A DNA stretch of 64,000 bases from NCBI GenBank assembly GCA_030447785.1, contig JAUJOF010000007.1, forward strand, positions 87,246 to 151,245, written 5' to 3'. Below are positions 33,620-45,094 of this stretch, in pieces. Both the position numbers and the translations under genes were made by a program. Within the stretch, counting starts at the first letter, position 1. Each line of letters begins with the position of its first letter. This DNA is from Solirubrobacteraceae bacterium. GTDB taxonomy: Bacteria > Actinomycetota > Thermoleophilia > Solirubrobacterales > Solirubrobacteraceae. The notes under the pieces were generated by a model. The model searched no databases, was not told where the DNA came from, and saw only the letters and a list, made by a program, of their open reading frames with translations.

Positions 33620-33762
33620 CGCCACCCCGGGAGCGTTCCCGCGCGAGGGCGACGAGTAGCACCACCCAGTCAACCACCCAGGCCACCAGGTGGCCGACCG
33701 GGCCGGTGAGCAGCCAGGCGGCCGCGCGGGTGAGGTGAGAGGGCCGTCGCAGGGCCCCAAGG

Positions 33763-33768
33763 TATCGT
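33763..33768 (+). promoter_or_regulatory. -10-like TATCGT before tig
   Basis: TATCGT lies eight bases before the tig ATG and no Shine-Dalgarno is present, so a leaderless start is plausible. Confidence 0.4.
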
Positions 33769-33776
33769 TGATCGTC

Positions 33777-35195
33777 ATGGCCACGGCCGTCACCACCACC
33801 GTCACCGAGCTGCCCGAGTCGCGCGTGCGCGTCGACGCCCAGGTCGACGCCAAGGAGGTCCAGCGCCACCTGGAGCGCACCGCGCGCGAGCTGGGCCGCG
33901 ACCTGCGCATCCCCGGCTTTCGCAAGGGCAAGGTGCCCCCGCCGGTGATCATCCAGCGCCTGGGGCGCGACACCGTGCTCGACCAGGCGGTGCGCGACGG
34001 CCTGGGCCACTGGTACGCGCAGGCGCTGGGCGAGGCGGCCATCGCGCCCGTGGGCGATCCCCAGCTCGAGCTCGAGGGGCTGCCCGGCCAGGGCGAGGCG
34101 CTGAGCTTCACGATCGAGATCGGCGTGCGCCCCACCGCCACGCTTGGCACCTACAAGGGCCTGGAGGTGGGCCGCCGCGAGCCCCAGGCCGACGAGAGCT
34201 CCATCGACGACGAGGTGGAGGCGCTGCGCGAGCGCCTGGCCAGGCTCGAGACCGTCGAGCGGCCCGCCGCCGACGGCGACTTCGCGGTGATCGACTACGC
34301 GGGCAGCATCGACGGCGTGCCCTTCGAGGGCGGCGAGGGCCGCGACCAGATGGTCGAGCTGGGCCGCGGCATGCTCGTCCCCGGCTTCGAGGAGCAACTC
34401 GTCGGTGCGTCGGCCGGCGATGAGCGCACCGTGGAGGTCACCTTCCCCGACGACTACGCCAACGCGGAGATGGCCGGCCAGACCGCGAGCTTCGCCGTCA
34501 CCCTCAAGGAGGTCCGCACCAAGCACCTGCCCGAGCTCAGCGACGACCTCGCACTGGAGGCCGCCGGCTTCGACTCGCTGACCGAGCTGCGCGAGGACAT
34601 CGCCTCCCGCCTGCGCGAGGCCGACGAGCGCAAGGTCGCCACCGAGTTCCGCGAGGCCGCGCTGGACGCGGCGGTGGCCGAGGCGACCGTCGACGTGCCC
34701 GAGGCGCTCGTGGAGGCGCGCGCCGCCGAGACCTTCGAGCGCATGGTCCACCAGCTCGGCCACCAGGGGATCTCCAAGGAGACCTACCTGCAGATCTCGG
34801 GCCGCAGCGAGGAGGAGATCCTGGCCGAGTCGCGCCCCGAGGCCGAGCAGAGCCTGCGCCGCGAGGCGGTCGTCGCGGCCATCGTGGAGGCCGAGGGCAT
34901 CGAGATCGCCGACGACGAGGTGCTCGAGATGCTCGAGCCCGCCGCCGAGCAGGAGGGCGTCAAGCCCACGAAGCTGCTCGAGCGCCTGCGCTCCCAGGCG
35001 CGCCTGGACGCGCTGCGCGAGGACATGGCCCAGCGCCGGGCGATGGACCTCGTGGCCGAGGAGGCCACGCCCACCTCCGTCGACGACGCCGGGGCCCGCG
35101 AGCTGTGGACGCCCGAGTCGCGGGCACACGCCGGCGAAGCCGGTGGGTCGCAGGCCGGCGCGGGGGCCGGCGAGCTGTGGACCCCCGGGTCGTGA
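33777..35195 (+). CDS. tig: Trigger factor (ribosome-associated chaperone and prolyl isomerase)
   Basis: Trigger factor binds the ribosome near the exit tunnel and folds nascent chains. The N-terminal ribosome-binding signature is present (GRDLRIPGFRKGKVPPPVI), followed by an FKBP-type isomerase domain (DFAVIDYAGSIDGVPFEGGE, VTFPDDYANAEMAGQTASF) and the long C-terminal helical arms. The 472-aa length is normal. The last 30 residues add a low-complexity tail in which ELWTP occurs twice, separated by Ala/Gly-rich sequence. It begins the conserved tig-clpP-clpX order. Confidence 0.97.
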   Translation: MATAVTTTVTELPESRVRVDAQVDAKEVQRHLERTARELGRDLRIPGFRKGKVPPPVIIQRLGRDTVLDQAVRDGLGHWYAQALGEAAIAPVGDPQLELEGLPGQGEALSFTIEIGVRPTATLGTYKGLEVGRREPQADESSIDDEVEALRERLARLETVERPAADGDFAVIDYAGSIDGVPFEGGEGRDQMVELGRGMLVPGFEEQLVGASAGDERTVEVTFPDDYANAEMAGQTASFAVTLKEVRTKHLPELSDDLALEAAGFDSLTELREDIASRLREADERKVATEFREAALDAAVAEATVDVPEALVEARAAETFERMVHQLGHQGISKETYLQISGRSEEEILAESRPEAEQSLRREAVVAAIVEAEGIEIADDEVLEMLEPAAEQEGVKPTKLLERLRSQARLDALREDMAQRRAMDLVAEEATPTSVDDAGARELWTPESRAHAGEAGGSQAGAGAGELWTPGS

Positions 35196-35202
35196 CCTGA
35201 GC

Positions 35203-35208
35203 TAGGCT
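35203..35208 (+). promoter_or_regulatory. -10-like TAGGCT before clpP
   Basis: TAGGCT lies 48 bases before the clpP ATG, directly after the tig stop. Unlike most neighbours this gives a real leader, which contains a GAAGCGAGGA ribosome-binding region. Confidence 0.4.
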
Positions 35209-35256
35209 CGCTCCCGGCAGGAGCCCGCGCGCCAACCCCGAACCGAAGCGAGGACC

Positions 35257-35841
35257 ATGAGCCCCCTTGTCCCCATGGTGGTCGAGCAGACCTCACGCGG
35301 TGAGCGCGCCTTCGACATCTACTCGCGCCTGCTCAGTGAGCGCATCGTCTTCCTGGGCACCCCGGTCGACGACCAGATCGCCAACCTCATCGTCGCCCAG
35401 CTCCTGCACCTGGAGTCCGAGGACCCCGACAAGGACATCTCGATCTACATCAACTCGCCCGGCGGGTCGGTGTACGCGGGCCTGGCGATCTACGACACCA
35501 TGCAGTTCATCAAGCCCGACGTGCAGACGATCTGCGTCGGCATCGCGATGAGCATGGGGGCCCTGCTTCTGGGCGGCGGCGCGGCGGGCAAGCGCATGGC
35601 GCTCCCGAACGCGAAGATCCTCATTCACCAGGTGAGCTCGGGCTTCCAGGGCCAGGCCAGCGACATCGAGATCCATGCACGCGAGGTGATCACGCTGCGG
35701 GGGCGGCTGGACGAGATCATCGCCCAGCACACGGGCAAGCCGGTGGAGCAGGTCAAGAAGGACACGGAGCGCGACTACTTCATGTCCAGCGAAGAGGCCA
35801 AGGACTACGGCATAATCGACCGGGTCATCGCCGAGCACTAG
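35257..35841 (+). CDS. clpP: ATP-dependent Clp protease proteolytic subunit
   Basis: ClpP forms the barrel protease that degrades proteins fed by ClpX. The 194-aa protein has the catalytic triad Ser99 ([11 protein letters not shown]), His124 ([10 protein letters not shown]) and Asp173 (ERDYFMS). The N-terminal [17 protein letters not shown] is typical of processed actinobacterial ClpP. The segment after the active Ser reads [13 protein letters not shown] where many have GAFLLAAGAKGKR, a mild variation. clpX follows 35 bases later, and tig precedes it. Confidence 0.97.
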   Translation: MSPLVPMVVEQTSRGERAFDIYSRLLSERIVFLGTPVDDQIANLIVAQLLHLESEDPDKDISIYINSPGGSVYAGLAIYDTMQFIKPDVQTICVGIAMSMGALLLGGGAAGKRMALPNAKILIHQVSSGFQGQASDIEIHAREVITLRGRLDEIIAQHTGKPVEQVKKDTERDYFMSSEEAKDYGIIDRVIAEH

Positions 35842-35876
35842 CGTCGGCGGCGGACGGAACGCAATCGGGGAGAGAG

Positions 35877-37154
<1,278 letters not shown>

Positions 37155-37163
37155 CCTCGCGGC

Positions 37164-37424
37164 GTGCCGCGCATCCCTCGCGTCCGCGCCGTCCCGTGGC
37201 TCGTCGTGGCCGAGCTGGTCATGGCCGCGCGGCGCCACTGGCACCTGCTCGAGCCGGCCGAGCGCGCCCGGCTGCGCGATCTGGTCACCCGCTCGCGCGG
37301 GCGGCGGGGCAACCTCACGCCGGACGAGCGCGAAGACCTGCGCTACCTGGTGCGCAGGCTCGAGCCCGGCGGGCTGGCGCGCGAAGCGCTCCTGCCGCGC
37401 GGGCGACTGCGCCGCCGGCGCTGA
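37164..37424 (+). CDS. Small basic hypothetical protein (86 aa)
   Basis: The protein is very rich in Arg and Leu and predicted helical (LVVAELVMAARRHWHLLEPA, ERARLRDLVTRSRGRRGNL, DEREDLRYLVRRLEPG). The pattern ERARLRxLVxxSxGRxxNLTxxERxxLRxLVxKLxP is one I have seen in small actinobacterial proteins near clpX, but I know no function. GTG is the only reasonable start and lies nine bases after the clpX stop. Confidence 0.7.
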   Translation: MPRIPRVRAVPWLVVAELVMAARRHWHLLEPAERARLRDLVTRSRGRRGNLTPDEREDLRYLVRRLEPGGLAREALLPRGRLRRRR

Positions 37425-37541
37425 GCGGCGGGCCCCGGCGTTGCTCCTGCTGCTGATAGGCCATGGGACGATACCTGTAGGGGGGGACGTCAGCCTTGGG
37501 CACCGGCTGGCCCTGGCCCGATCAGCGGCGGTCGGCGGCCA

Positions 37542-37547
37542 TAGACT
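37542..37547 (+). promoter_or_regulatory. -10-like TAGACT before valS
   Basis: TAGACT lies nine bases before the valS GTG with no Shine-Dalgarno, consistent with a leaderless or near-leaderless mRNA. Confidence 0.4.
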
Positions 37548-37556
37548 GCGCGTACG

Positions 37557-40115
37557 GTGGCTGACCTCCAGGCCCAGACGCGCTATGACCCGGCCGAGGC
37601 CGAGCCGCGGATCGTCGCCCGGTGGCTGGCCTCCGGCCTCTTCCACCCCGACCCCGACCCCGAGGAGGAGGAGGGGGAGACCTTCTCGATCGCGGTCCCC
37701 CCGCCCAACGTCACCGGGGTGCTGCACATGGGCCATGCGCTCAACGGGGCGATCCAGGACACGCTGATCCGCCTGGCGCGCCTGCGCGGGCGGCGCGCGA
37801 AGTGGATCCTGGGTACCGACCACGCCGGCATCGCCACCCAGCGCCAGGTCGAGAAGCGCCTGGAGGCCGAGGGCACCTCGCGCGCCCAGCTGGGCCGCGA
37901 GCGGTTCACCGAGGCGGTCTGGGCCTGGCGCGAGGAGTACGGCGGGCGGATCATCGAGCAGTTCAAGCGCCTGGGCGCCTCGCTGGACTACGAGGATGAG
38001 CGCTTCACCATGGACGCCGCCTACGCCGAGGCGGTGCAGACGGTCTTCGTGGCCCTCTACGAGCAGGGGCTGATCTACCGCGACCACCGCCTGGTCAACT
38101 GGGACCCGGGGCTGGGCACCGCGGTCAGCGACCTCGAGGTGGAGGAGCGCGAGGTCGAGGACCGCCTGTACCACATCGCCTATCCGCTGGTCGGTGGCGG
38201 CGAGATCGTCGTTGCCACCGTCCGGCCCGAGACCATGCTGGCCGACACCGCGGTGGCGGTGCACCCCGAGGACGAGCGCTACGCCCACCTCGTCGGATCG
38301 ACCGCCACGCTGCCCCTGGTCGGCCGCGAGCTGCCGATCGTCGCCGACGAGCACGTCCGGCCTGACTTCGGCAGCGGGGCGCTGAAGATCACCCCCGGCC
38401 ACGACCCCAACGACTTCGAGATCGGCCGCCGCCACGGCCTCGACGAGCTGTCGGTGATCGGCGAGGACGGGCGCATGACGCCTGCGGCGGGGGAGCGCTT
38501 CGCGGGCCTCGCCGTCGCCGAGGCCCAGGTTGCGGTGGTCGACGCACTGCGCGTGGAGGGTGCGCTGCGCGCGGTGGAGCCCTACCGGCACGTGGTGCCG
38601 TTCTCCGAGCGCTCGGGCGCGCGCATCGAGCCGCTCATCTCGCTGCAGTGGTACATGCGCATGGACCAGCTGGCCGCGCCCGCCGCGGACGCGGTGCGCG
38701 ACGGGCGCGTGCGCATCCACCCCGAGTCGCAGGCGCGGCGCTACCTCGCGTGGCTGGAGGACGTCCACCCGTGGTGCATCTCCCGCCAGCTGTGGTGGGG
38801 CCACCAGCTGCCCGTCTGGTACCGCGGCGAGAACGAGGTCCACGTGGGCATGGAGGGGCCCGCGGGCGAAGGCTGGACGCGCGACCCCGACGTGCTGGAC
38901 ACGTGGTTCAGCTCGGCGCTGTGGCCCTTCGCCACCCTGGGCTGGCCCCAGTACAACGGGCAGCTGCGCGCCTTCTATCCCACCGATGTGCTCTCCACGG
39001 CGCGCGAGATCCTCTTCCTGTGGGTGGCGCGCATGGTGATGATGGGTCTGCGCTTCGCCGGCGACGTCCCCTTCCGCGACGTCTACATCCACTCGGTCAT
39101 CCAGGCCCCCGACGGGCGACGGATGAGCAAGTCGCTGGGCACGGGGATCGACCCCCTGGAGGAGATCGAGCGCCACGGCGCCGACGCCGTGCGCTTCGGG
39201 CTGCTGGCCATGTCCTCGACCCAGGACGTGCGCTACAGCGCCGAGAAGGTCGAGCAGGGTCAGCGCCTGGCCAACAAGCTGTTCAACGCCACGCGCTTCG
39301 TGCTGCTCAACGTGCGCGCCGGCGTCGACCCCGCGCCGCGGCCGCAAACGGTGGAGGACCGCTGGATCCTCTCACGGCTGGCCGCGGCCAAGGAGGAGCT
39401 GCTCGCGCGCGTGGAGGGCTTCGACTTCGCCAGGGCGGCCCTGGGGTTGTACGACTTCGTCTACGGCGAGCTGTGCGACTGGTACCTGGAGTTCGTCAAG
39501 GGCCGCGACTTCGACGCCGACCTGTCGGCCACGGTGTTGTACCTCGTGCGCGAGACCCTGACCCTGGCCCACCCGGTGATCCCGTTCGTCACCGAGGAGC
39601 TGTGGGGTCTGGTCCCCGGCGACGAGGCCCGCCCGCCTCTGCTGGCCGCCGGGCGGCTGGAGCCGGAGGACCCCGCGCTGCGCGACCCCCGGGCAGAGGC
39701 CGAGGTCGGGAGGGTCATCGCCGTCGTGCAGGCCCTGCGCAGCTGGCGCGACGAGGCACAGGTCAGGGCCGGCGCGGTCCTCCCGGTGCGTGGCGAGGTG
39801 GACGGACTGCGTGCCCTGGTCGAGCGGCTCGCGCGGGTGCGCTTCGCCGACGGCGACGAGCCGCCGGTGGCCACGGTCACCGCGCGAGGGGAGGGGGCGG
39901 TACGCGTCGCGGTGGACGTGCTGCCCTCCGAGGACATCGACCTGGGCGCGGCCGAACGCCGGCGCACGGCGCTGCGAGAGCAGCTTGGGACGGAGGTGGC
40001 CCGCGCCGAGGGCAAGCTGGCCAACCACGGCTTCGTGGCCAAGGCGCCCCCCGCCGTGGTACAGGCCGAGCGCGACAAGCTGGCGCGCCTGCGGGAGGAG
40101 CTCGAGGCGCTGTGA
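37557..40115 (+). CDS. valS: Valyl-tRNA synthetase
   Basis: The enzyme charges tRNA-Val. The 852-aa class I synthetase has the HIGH motif as HMGH (residues 57-60, in PPPNVTGVLHMGHALNG), the CP1 editing domain (VRPETMLADTAVAVHP, SGALKITPGHDPNDFEIG), the KMSKS motif as RMSKS near residue 523, an anticodon-binding domain and a C-terminal coiled-coil arm ending in LARLREELEAL. Length is typical. The GTG start is the first possible codon of the family N-terminus. Its stop overlaps folC (GTGA). Confidence 0.98.
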   Translation: MADLQAQTRYDPAEAEPRIVARWLASGLFHPDPDPEEEEGETFSIAVPPPNVTGVLHMGHALNGAIQDTLIRLARLRGRRAKWILGTDHAGIATQRQVEKRLEAEGTSRAQLGRERFTEAVWAWREEYGGRIIEQFKRLGASLDYEDERFTMDAAYAEAVQTVFVALYEQGLIYRDHRLVNWDPGLGTAVSDLEVEEREVEDRLYHIAYPLVGGGEIVVATVRPETMLADTAVAVHPEDERYAHLVGSTATLPLVGRELPIVADEHVRPDFGSGALKITPGHDPNDFEIGRRHGLDELSVIGEDGRMTPAAGERFAGLAVAEAQVAVVDALRVEGALRAVEPYRHVVPFSERSGARIEPLISLQWYMRMDQLAAPAADAVRDGRVRIHPESQARRYLAWLEDVHPWCISRQLWWGHQLPVWYRGENEVHVGMEGPAGEGWTRDPDVLDTWFSSALWPFATLGWPQYNGQLRAFYPTDVLSTAREILFLWVARMVMMGLRFAGDVPFRDVYIHSVIQAPDGRRMSKSLGTGIDPLEEIERHGADAVRFGLLAMSSTQDVRYSAEKVEQGQRLANKLFNATRFVLLNVRAGVDPAPRPQTVEDRWILSRLAAAKEELLARVEGFDFARAALGLYDFVYGELCDWYLEFVKGRDFDADLSATVLYLVRETLTLAHPVIPFVTEELWGLVPGDEARPPLLAAGRLEPEDPALRDPRAEAEVGRVIAVVQALRSWRDEAQVRAGAVLPVRGEVDGLRALVERLARVRFADGDEPPVATVTARGEGAVRVAVDVLPSEDIDLGAAERRRTALREQLGTEVARAEGKLANHGFVAKAPPAVVQAERDKLARLREELEAL

Positions 40116-41431
40116 GAGGCGCGCAGGAGCTCGAGCGCTGGCTCCTGGACCTCGAGCTGTTCGGCATGCGCTTCGGGCTGGATCGCATGCGCCGCCTGCT
40201 CACCGTGCTGGGCGCGCCTCAGGAGCGCTTTGCCTCGGTGCACGTGGTGGGCTCCAACGGCAAGTCGTCGACCACCCGGCTGCTGGCCGGGGTGCTGCGC
40301 GCCGAGGGGCTGCGCACGGGGGCCTACCTCTCTCCGCACCTGGTCTCCTTCGCCGAGCGCATCCGCGTGGACGATCGCGATGCGACGCCCGAGCAGCTCG
40401 CGACGGCGCTGCATCGCGCGCGCGGCGCGACGGCCACGGTCGATCGCACGCTGGGGGAGGGGGATCGCGTCACCCAGTTCGAGGCGCTGACCGCGGCCGC
40501 CTTCGCCGAGCTCGCGCGCCGGGAGGTGGAGGTCGCCGTGGTCGAGGCGGGCCTGGGCGGGCGCTACGACGCCACCAACGTGCTCGACTCCACCGTGACG
40601 GTCCTGACCACGGTAGGCCTGGAGCACACCCGCTGGCTGGGTCCCACCATCCGCGACGTGGCCCGCGAGAAGCTGGCCGTACTGCGCGCGGGCACCACGC
40701 TCGTGGTCGGCCATGGGCTGCATCCCGACGCGCGGGAGGAGGCCGGGGCCGCCGCCCGACGCGCCGGCGCCCGCCTGCTCGAGGCGCCCGCCGAGCCGGC
40801 GGTCGAGCCCGCCGCGCCGGGCGCCTTCCAGCGGCGCAACCTGGCCACCGCGCTGGCGGGCGCTGAGGCCTTCCTCGGGCGGCCGCTGCGCGAGGAGGCG
40901 GTGCGCGAGGCCGCGGCGACGACGCTGGTGCCGGGGCGCTTCGAGGTCATCGGCGCACAGGGCACGCCGGCCCACGCTCTCGCGGGACCGCGGATCGGCT
41001 CGAGCGCCGGGCCCGTCACGGTCCTGGACGGCGCGCACAACCCTGCGGGCGCCGAGGCGCTCGCCGAGTCGCTGCCGGCGTTCGTGGCCGCGCGCGGGGA
41101 GGGTGAGCGCGCCGCGCCCCTCGTGCTGGTGGTCTCCGTCCTCGACGACAAGGACGCCGCCGCGATGCTGCGCGCGCTGCTGCCCCACGCCGCGGCGGTG
41201 GTCGCGACCACCAACGCCCACCCACGGGCCCTGTCCCCGGCCACCCTGACCTCGCTGAGCGCCCAGCTGGGCGGACCGCCCGCGCACGTGGAGGCCGATG
41301 CCCACCGGGCCCTCGCACTCGCGCGCGATCTGGCCGGGCCGAGCGGGGTGGTGCTGGTCACGGGGTCGCTGTACCTGCTGGCCGACTTGTGCCGGGGGCC
41401 GGACCGCGCCGAGCGTGGAGCCACGATGTGA
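40112..41431 (+). CDS. folC: Bifunctional folylpolyglutamate/dihydrofolate synthase
   Basis: FolC adds glutamates to folates. The 439-aa protein has the Mur-ligase P-loop (VVGSNGKSSTTRLLAGV), the folate loop (SPHLVSFAERIRVDDRDATP), VEAGLGGRYDATNV, a Lys-containing linker and the C-terminal domain starting TVLDGAHNPAGAEALAES. The GTG start overlaps the valS stop, and its own stop overlaps the start of a 38-aa membrane peptide gene; both are four-base overlaps. Together with the pabBC fusion it gives two folate genes in the window, although 18 kb apart. Confidence 0.95.
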   Translation: MRGAQELERWLLDLELFGMRFGLDRMRRLLTVLGAPQERFASVHVVGSNGKSSTTRLLAGVLRAEGLRTGAYLSPHLVSFAERIRVDDRDATPEQLATALHRARGATATVDRTLGEGDRVTQFEALTAAAFAELARREVEVAVVEAGLGGRYDATNVLDSTVTVLTTVGLEHTRWLGPTIRDVAREKLAVLRAGTTLVVGHGLHPDAREEAGAAARRAGARLLEAPAEPAVEPAAPGAFQRRNLATALAGAEAFLGRPLREEAVREAAATTLVPGRFEVIGAQGTPAHALAGPRIGSSAGPVTVLDGAHNPAGAEALAESLPAFVAARGEGERAAPLVLVVSVLDDKDAAAMLRALLPHAAAVVATTNAHPRALSPATLTSLSAQLGGPPAHVEADAHRALALARDLAGPSGVVLVTGSLYLLADLCRGPDRAERGATM

Positions 41432-41544
41432 ACCAGGACGGCCCCTCCGTTCCCGCCATGGTGGCCGCCGTGGCGGTCATCGTGGCCCTCACGATCCTGG
41501 TCTTCTTCGCGATCGGCTACCTGCTCGGGCAGGTGTTCCTCTAG
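41428..41544 (+). CDS. 38-aa single-pass membrane peptide
   Basis: This tiny gene reads VNQDGPSVPA, then MVAAVAVIVALTILVFFAIG and YLLGQVFL. About 22 hydrophobic residues form one transmembrane helix, with a short polar N-terminus. The GTG start overlaps the folC stop (GTGA), the same coupling as valS-folC, which argues that it is translated. I know no function. Such peptides often attach to larger membrane complexes; that is only a general possibility. Confidence 0.65.
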   Translation: MNQDGPSVPAMVAAVAVIVALTILVFFAIGYLLGQVFL

Positions 41545-41603
41545 ACGCGGCGAATTCCGGCCCATCGGGACAGCCGGTCGCCCGTTACGCTTTGTCCTCA
41601 CCC

Positions 41604-42029
41604 ATGCTCGCCCAGTTCGGCATCGACAGTGACGGCGTCAGCCTCGCGGTCAACCTGCTCCTGCTGTTCCTGGGGATCGTCTGGTTCGCCCTCGTCTTCT
41701 GGACGTACACGGACGCGCGCCGGCGCATCGCCGACCCTATGCTGGTGGGCTGCGCCACCGCGGCGTCGCTGTTTCCCTTCGTCGGGACGATCGTCTACAT
41801 GATCGTGCGCCCGCCGGAGTTCCTCGAGGACGCCTATGAGCGGGAGGTCTCCATCGAGTCCTCCGAGACGCTCATCAAGGTCCTCGGCGAGCTGCAGGAG
41901 TCCCAGGCCGAGGTCAAGGCCTCGGTGCAGCGCCTCGAGCAGGCCATGCAGGCCAGCCGCCGCCGCGCCGCGGCCCGTGCCCAGCAGCGCCAGGCCGCCG
42001 AGGCCGGCGAGCGCTCCGGGCGCAGCTGA
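41604..42029 (+). CDS. Two-helix membrane protein with coiled-coil tail (141 aa)
   Basis: Two membrane helices ([20 protein letters not shown] and a [22 protein letters not shown] stretch) flank a basic loop ([13 protein letters not shown]). The motif [17 protein letters not shown] follows, then a Glu/Gln-rich coiled coil ([20 protein letters not shown]) and an Ala/Arg tail. The family is found next to ndk or folC in related actinobacteria as far as I recall, without known function. Some homologues carry C-terminal zinc ribbons; this one does not. TACGCT lies 12 bases before the ATG. Confidence 0.75.
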   Translation: MLAQFGIDSDGVSLAVNLLLLFLGIVWFALVFWTYTDARRRIADPMLVGCATAASLFPFVGTIVYMIVRPPEFLEDAYEREVSIESSETLIKVLGELQESQAEVKASVQRLEQAMQASRRRAAARAQQRQAAEAGERSGRS

Positions 42030-42054
42030 TCCCCCGATCCCCGAAGGAGACCCG

Positions 42055-42462
42055 ATGGACCGGACCCTCATCCTGGTCAAGCCCGACGCGTTCGCGCGCA
42101 ACCTGACCGGCGAGATCATCGCCCGCTTCGAGCGCAAGGGCCTGCGCATCGCCGCCCTCAAGCACATGACGGTCGGTCGCGAGCTGGCCGAGCAACACTA
42201 CGCCGAGCACGAGGGCAAGCCCTTCTACGGCGAGCTCGTGGACTTCATCACGAGCGGCCCTCTGGTGGCCATGGTGCTCGAGGGCGACGAGGTCGTGACC
42301 GCCGCGCGCCAGGTCATCGGCGCCACCAACCCCCTCGAGGCCACCACCGGCTCGATCCGTGGGGACTTCGCGGTCGCGGTCGCCCAGAACATGGTCCACG
42401 GCTCGGACTCGGCCGAGTCGGCGACCCGCGAGGCCGGGCTCTTCTTCCCCGAGCTGGGGTGA
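42055..42462 (+). CDS. ndk: Nucleoside diphosphate kinase
   Basis: The enzyme balances nucleoside di- and triphosphates through a phosphohistidine. The 135-aa protein has the family order [18 protein letters not shown], a [16 protein letters not shown] segment, [19 protein letters not shown] and the active His in [20 protein letters not shown] before the ATG is a good ribosome-binding site. Its stop overlaps the start of maf by four bases (GTGA), so ndk and maf are coupled. Confidence 0.98.
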   Translation: MDRTLILVKPDAFARNLTGEIIARFERKGLRIAALKHMTVGRELAEQHYAEHEGKPFYGELVDFITSGPLVAMVLEGDEVVTAARQVIGATNPLEATTGSIRGDFAVAVAQNMVHGSDSAESATREAGLFFPELG

Positions 42463-43040
42463 GCACGGAGGAGACGACCGCCCTCATACTGGCCAGCGCC
42501 TCTCCGCAGCGCCGCGCCATCCTCGAGCAGCTGGGCGTGGCCTTCGAGATCCGCCCGGCCGGCGTGGCCGAGGAGACCACCGGCGCGCCCGCCGCGGTGG
42601 CCCTGGCCAATGCGGTACGCAAGGCGGCCGCGGTGGCCGAGGGCGCGCCCGGCCGCACGGTCGTGGGCGTGGACACCCTGGTGGCCACCGAGGAGGGGAT
42701 CTGGGGCAAGCCGGCCGGGGAGGAGGAGGCCCTGGCCGTGTTGCGTCACCTGGCCGGGCGCACCCACGAGGTCCACAGCGGGCTCGCGGTCGTCGAGGCC
42801 GGCGCGACGCGGACCGCCACCGAGGTCACGCGGGTCGCCTTCCGGGCACTCGACGAGGCGGGCCTGGCGTGGTACGTGGACGCCGGGGAGTGGCGCGGGC
42901 GGGCGGGGGGCTATGCGATCCAGGGGCGCGGAGCGGCCCTCGTGCGCCGCATCGAGGGCGACTACCTCAACGTCGTCGGGCTCCCCGTGGCCGCGCTGAT
43001 CGACCTCCTGCCCTCGGTGCTGGCGTACGGGACCGGCCGC

Positions 43041-43043
<3 letters not shown>
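42459..43043 (+). CDS. maf: Maf-family nucleotide pyrophosphatase
   Basis: Maf proteins hydrolyse non-standard or free nucleoside triphosphates and are linked to septum control. The 194-aa protein has the signature [18 protein letters not shown], then [31 protein letters not shown] and [20 protein letters not shown]. Conserved acidic residues near VDT and [11 protein letters not shown] are in place. It precedes mreB, the usual order in Gram-positive bacteria. The stop TAG forms the start of a TAGACT hexamer for mreB. Confidence 0.95.
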
Positions 43044-44165
<1,122 letters not shown>

Positions 44166-44206
44166 CCAGTAGGGACGCCGCCACCCGGCTTGGAGATCTC
44201 ACCCCT

Positions 44207-45094
44207 GTGCCCCCCGACAAGACCGTCCGGCGTCGCCGGGTCGCCCTCGGGCTGCTCGTCGGCCTCGCCCTGATCCTCCTCACCGCCTCCTTCGGCAACG
44301 CCGGCGGGATCGTCTCGTCGATCCAGCGTGGTGCCCAGGAGGCGCTGGCTCCGCTGCAGGAGGGCGCGAGCGTGGTCCTCAAGCCCGTGCGGGACCTGTT
44401 CGCCTGGGTGGGCGACACCGTGGACGCCAAGGGAGAGAACGAGGAGCTGCGCGCACAGCTGCGCGACACGCGCCGCGCGCTGGTGGAGGCAGAGTCGGCG
44501 GCGGCCCGGGCCGGGGGTGAGCAGGCCATGGCCGAGTTCGCGCAGGCCTACGGCTTGGAACGCTACCGACCCGTGGAGGCACGGGTGGTCGTCCAGTCTC
44601 CGCAGGTGTGGTCGTCGACCATCAGCGTGGACGCCGACGCTTCCGACGGCGTGAACGTCGGCGACGCCGTGATCGCCGCCTCCGGCGAGGGAGACGGCGG
44701 TGCCCTGGTGGGCACGGTGACCCGGGTGACCTCGGGCACCGCGAAGATCACCCTGATCACCGACCAGTCGAGCCAGGTGGGTGCGCGCATCAACCAGACT
44801 CGGATTCCCGGCGTGGTGAGCACGGCCGGCGCCGGCGATCCGAGGGACCTGCTCATACGCTACGTGCCTCCCAGCGAGGAGGTCGAGGAGGGCATGCGCG
44901 TGGTCACGGCGGGGACCGTGGGCGAGGAGGGCGACCTGCCGTCGCTGTTCCCGCCCCTGATCCCGATCGGCGAGATCACGCGCGTCGAGGACCCGGGCTC
45001 CGACACCCAGGAGATCCACCTGGAGCCCTACGCCGACCTGCAGCGCTTGGAGACGGTGCGGATCCTGACCGCGAGCTTCAACGACAACCGCTGA
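44207..45094 (+). CDS. mreC: Rod shape-determining protein MreC
   Basis: MreC links MreB to the periplasmic cell-wall enzymes. The 295-aa protein has a short basic N-terminus, one membrane helix (VALGLLVGLALILLTASFG), a coiled coil (ENEELRAQLRDTRRALVEAE) and the beta-rich outer domain (VVVQSPQVWSSTISVDADAS, GALVGTVTRVTSGTAKITLI). GTG start follows GGAGAT. The stop and the mreD start share bases (TGATG). Confidence 0.95.
   Translation: MPPDKTVRRRRVALGLLVGLALILLTASFGNAGGIVSSIQRGAQEALAPLQEGASVVLKPVRDLFAWVGDTVDAKGENEELRAQLRDTRRALVEAESAAARAGGEQAMAEFAQAYGLERYRPVEARVVVQSPQVWSSTISVDADASDGVNVGDAVIAASGEGDGGALVGTVTRVTSGTAKITLITDQSSQVGARINQTRIPGVVSTAGAGDPRDLLIRYVPPSEEVEEGMRVVTAGTVGEEGDLPSLFPPLIPIGEITRVEDPGSDTQEIHLEPYADLQRLETVRILTASFNDNR

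Noticed and set aside
37425-37556. T-box leader before valS
   Set aside because: No T-box consensus or specifier stem; the TAGACT hexamer close to the GTG points to little or no leader.
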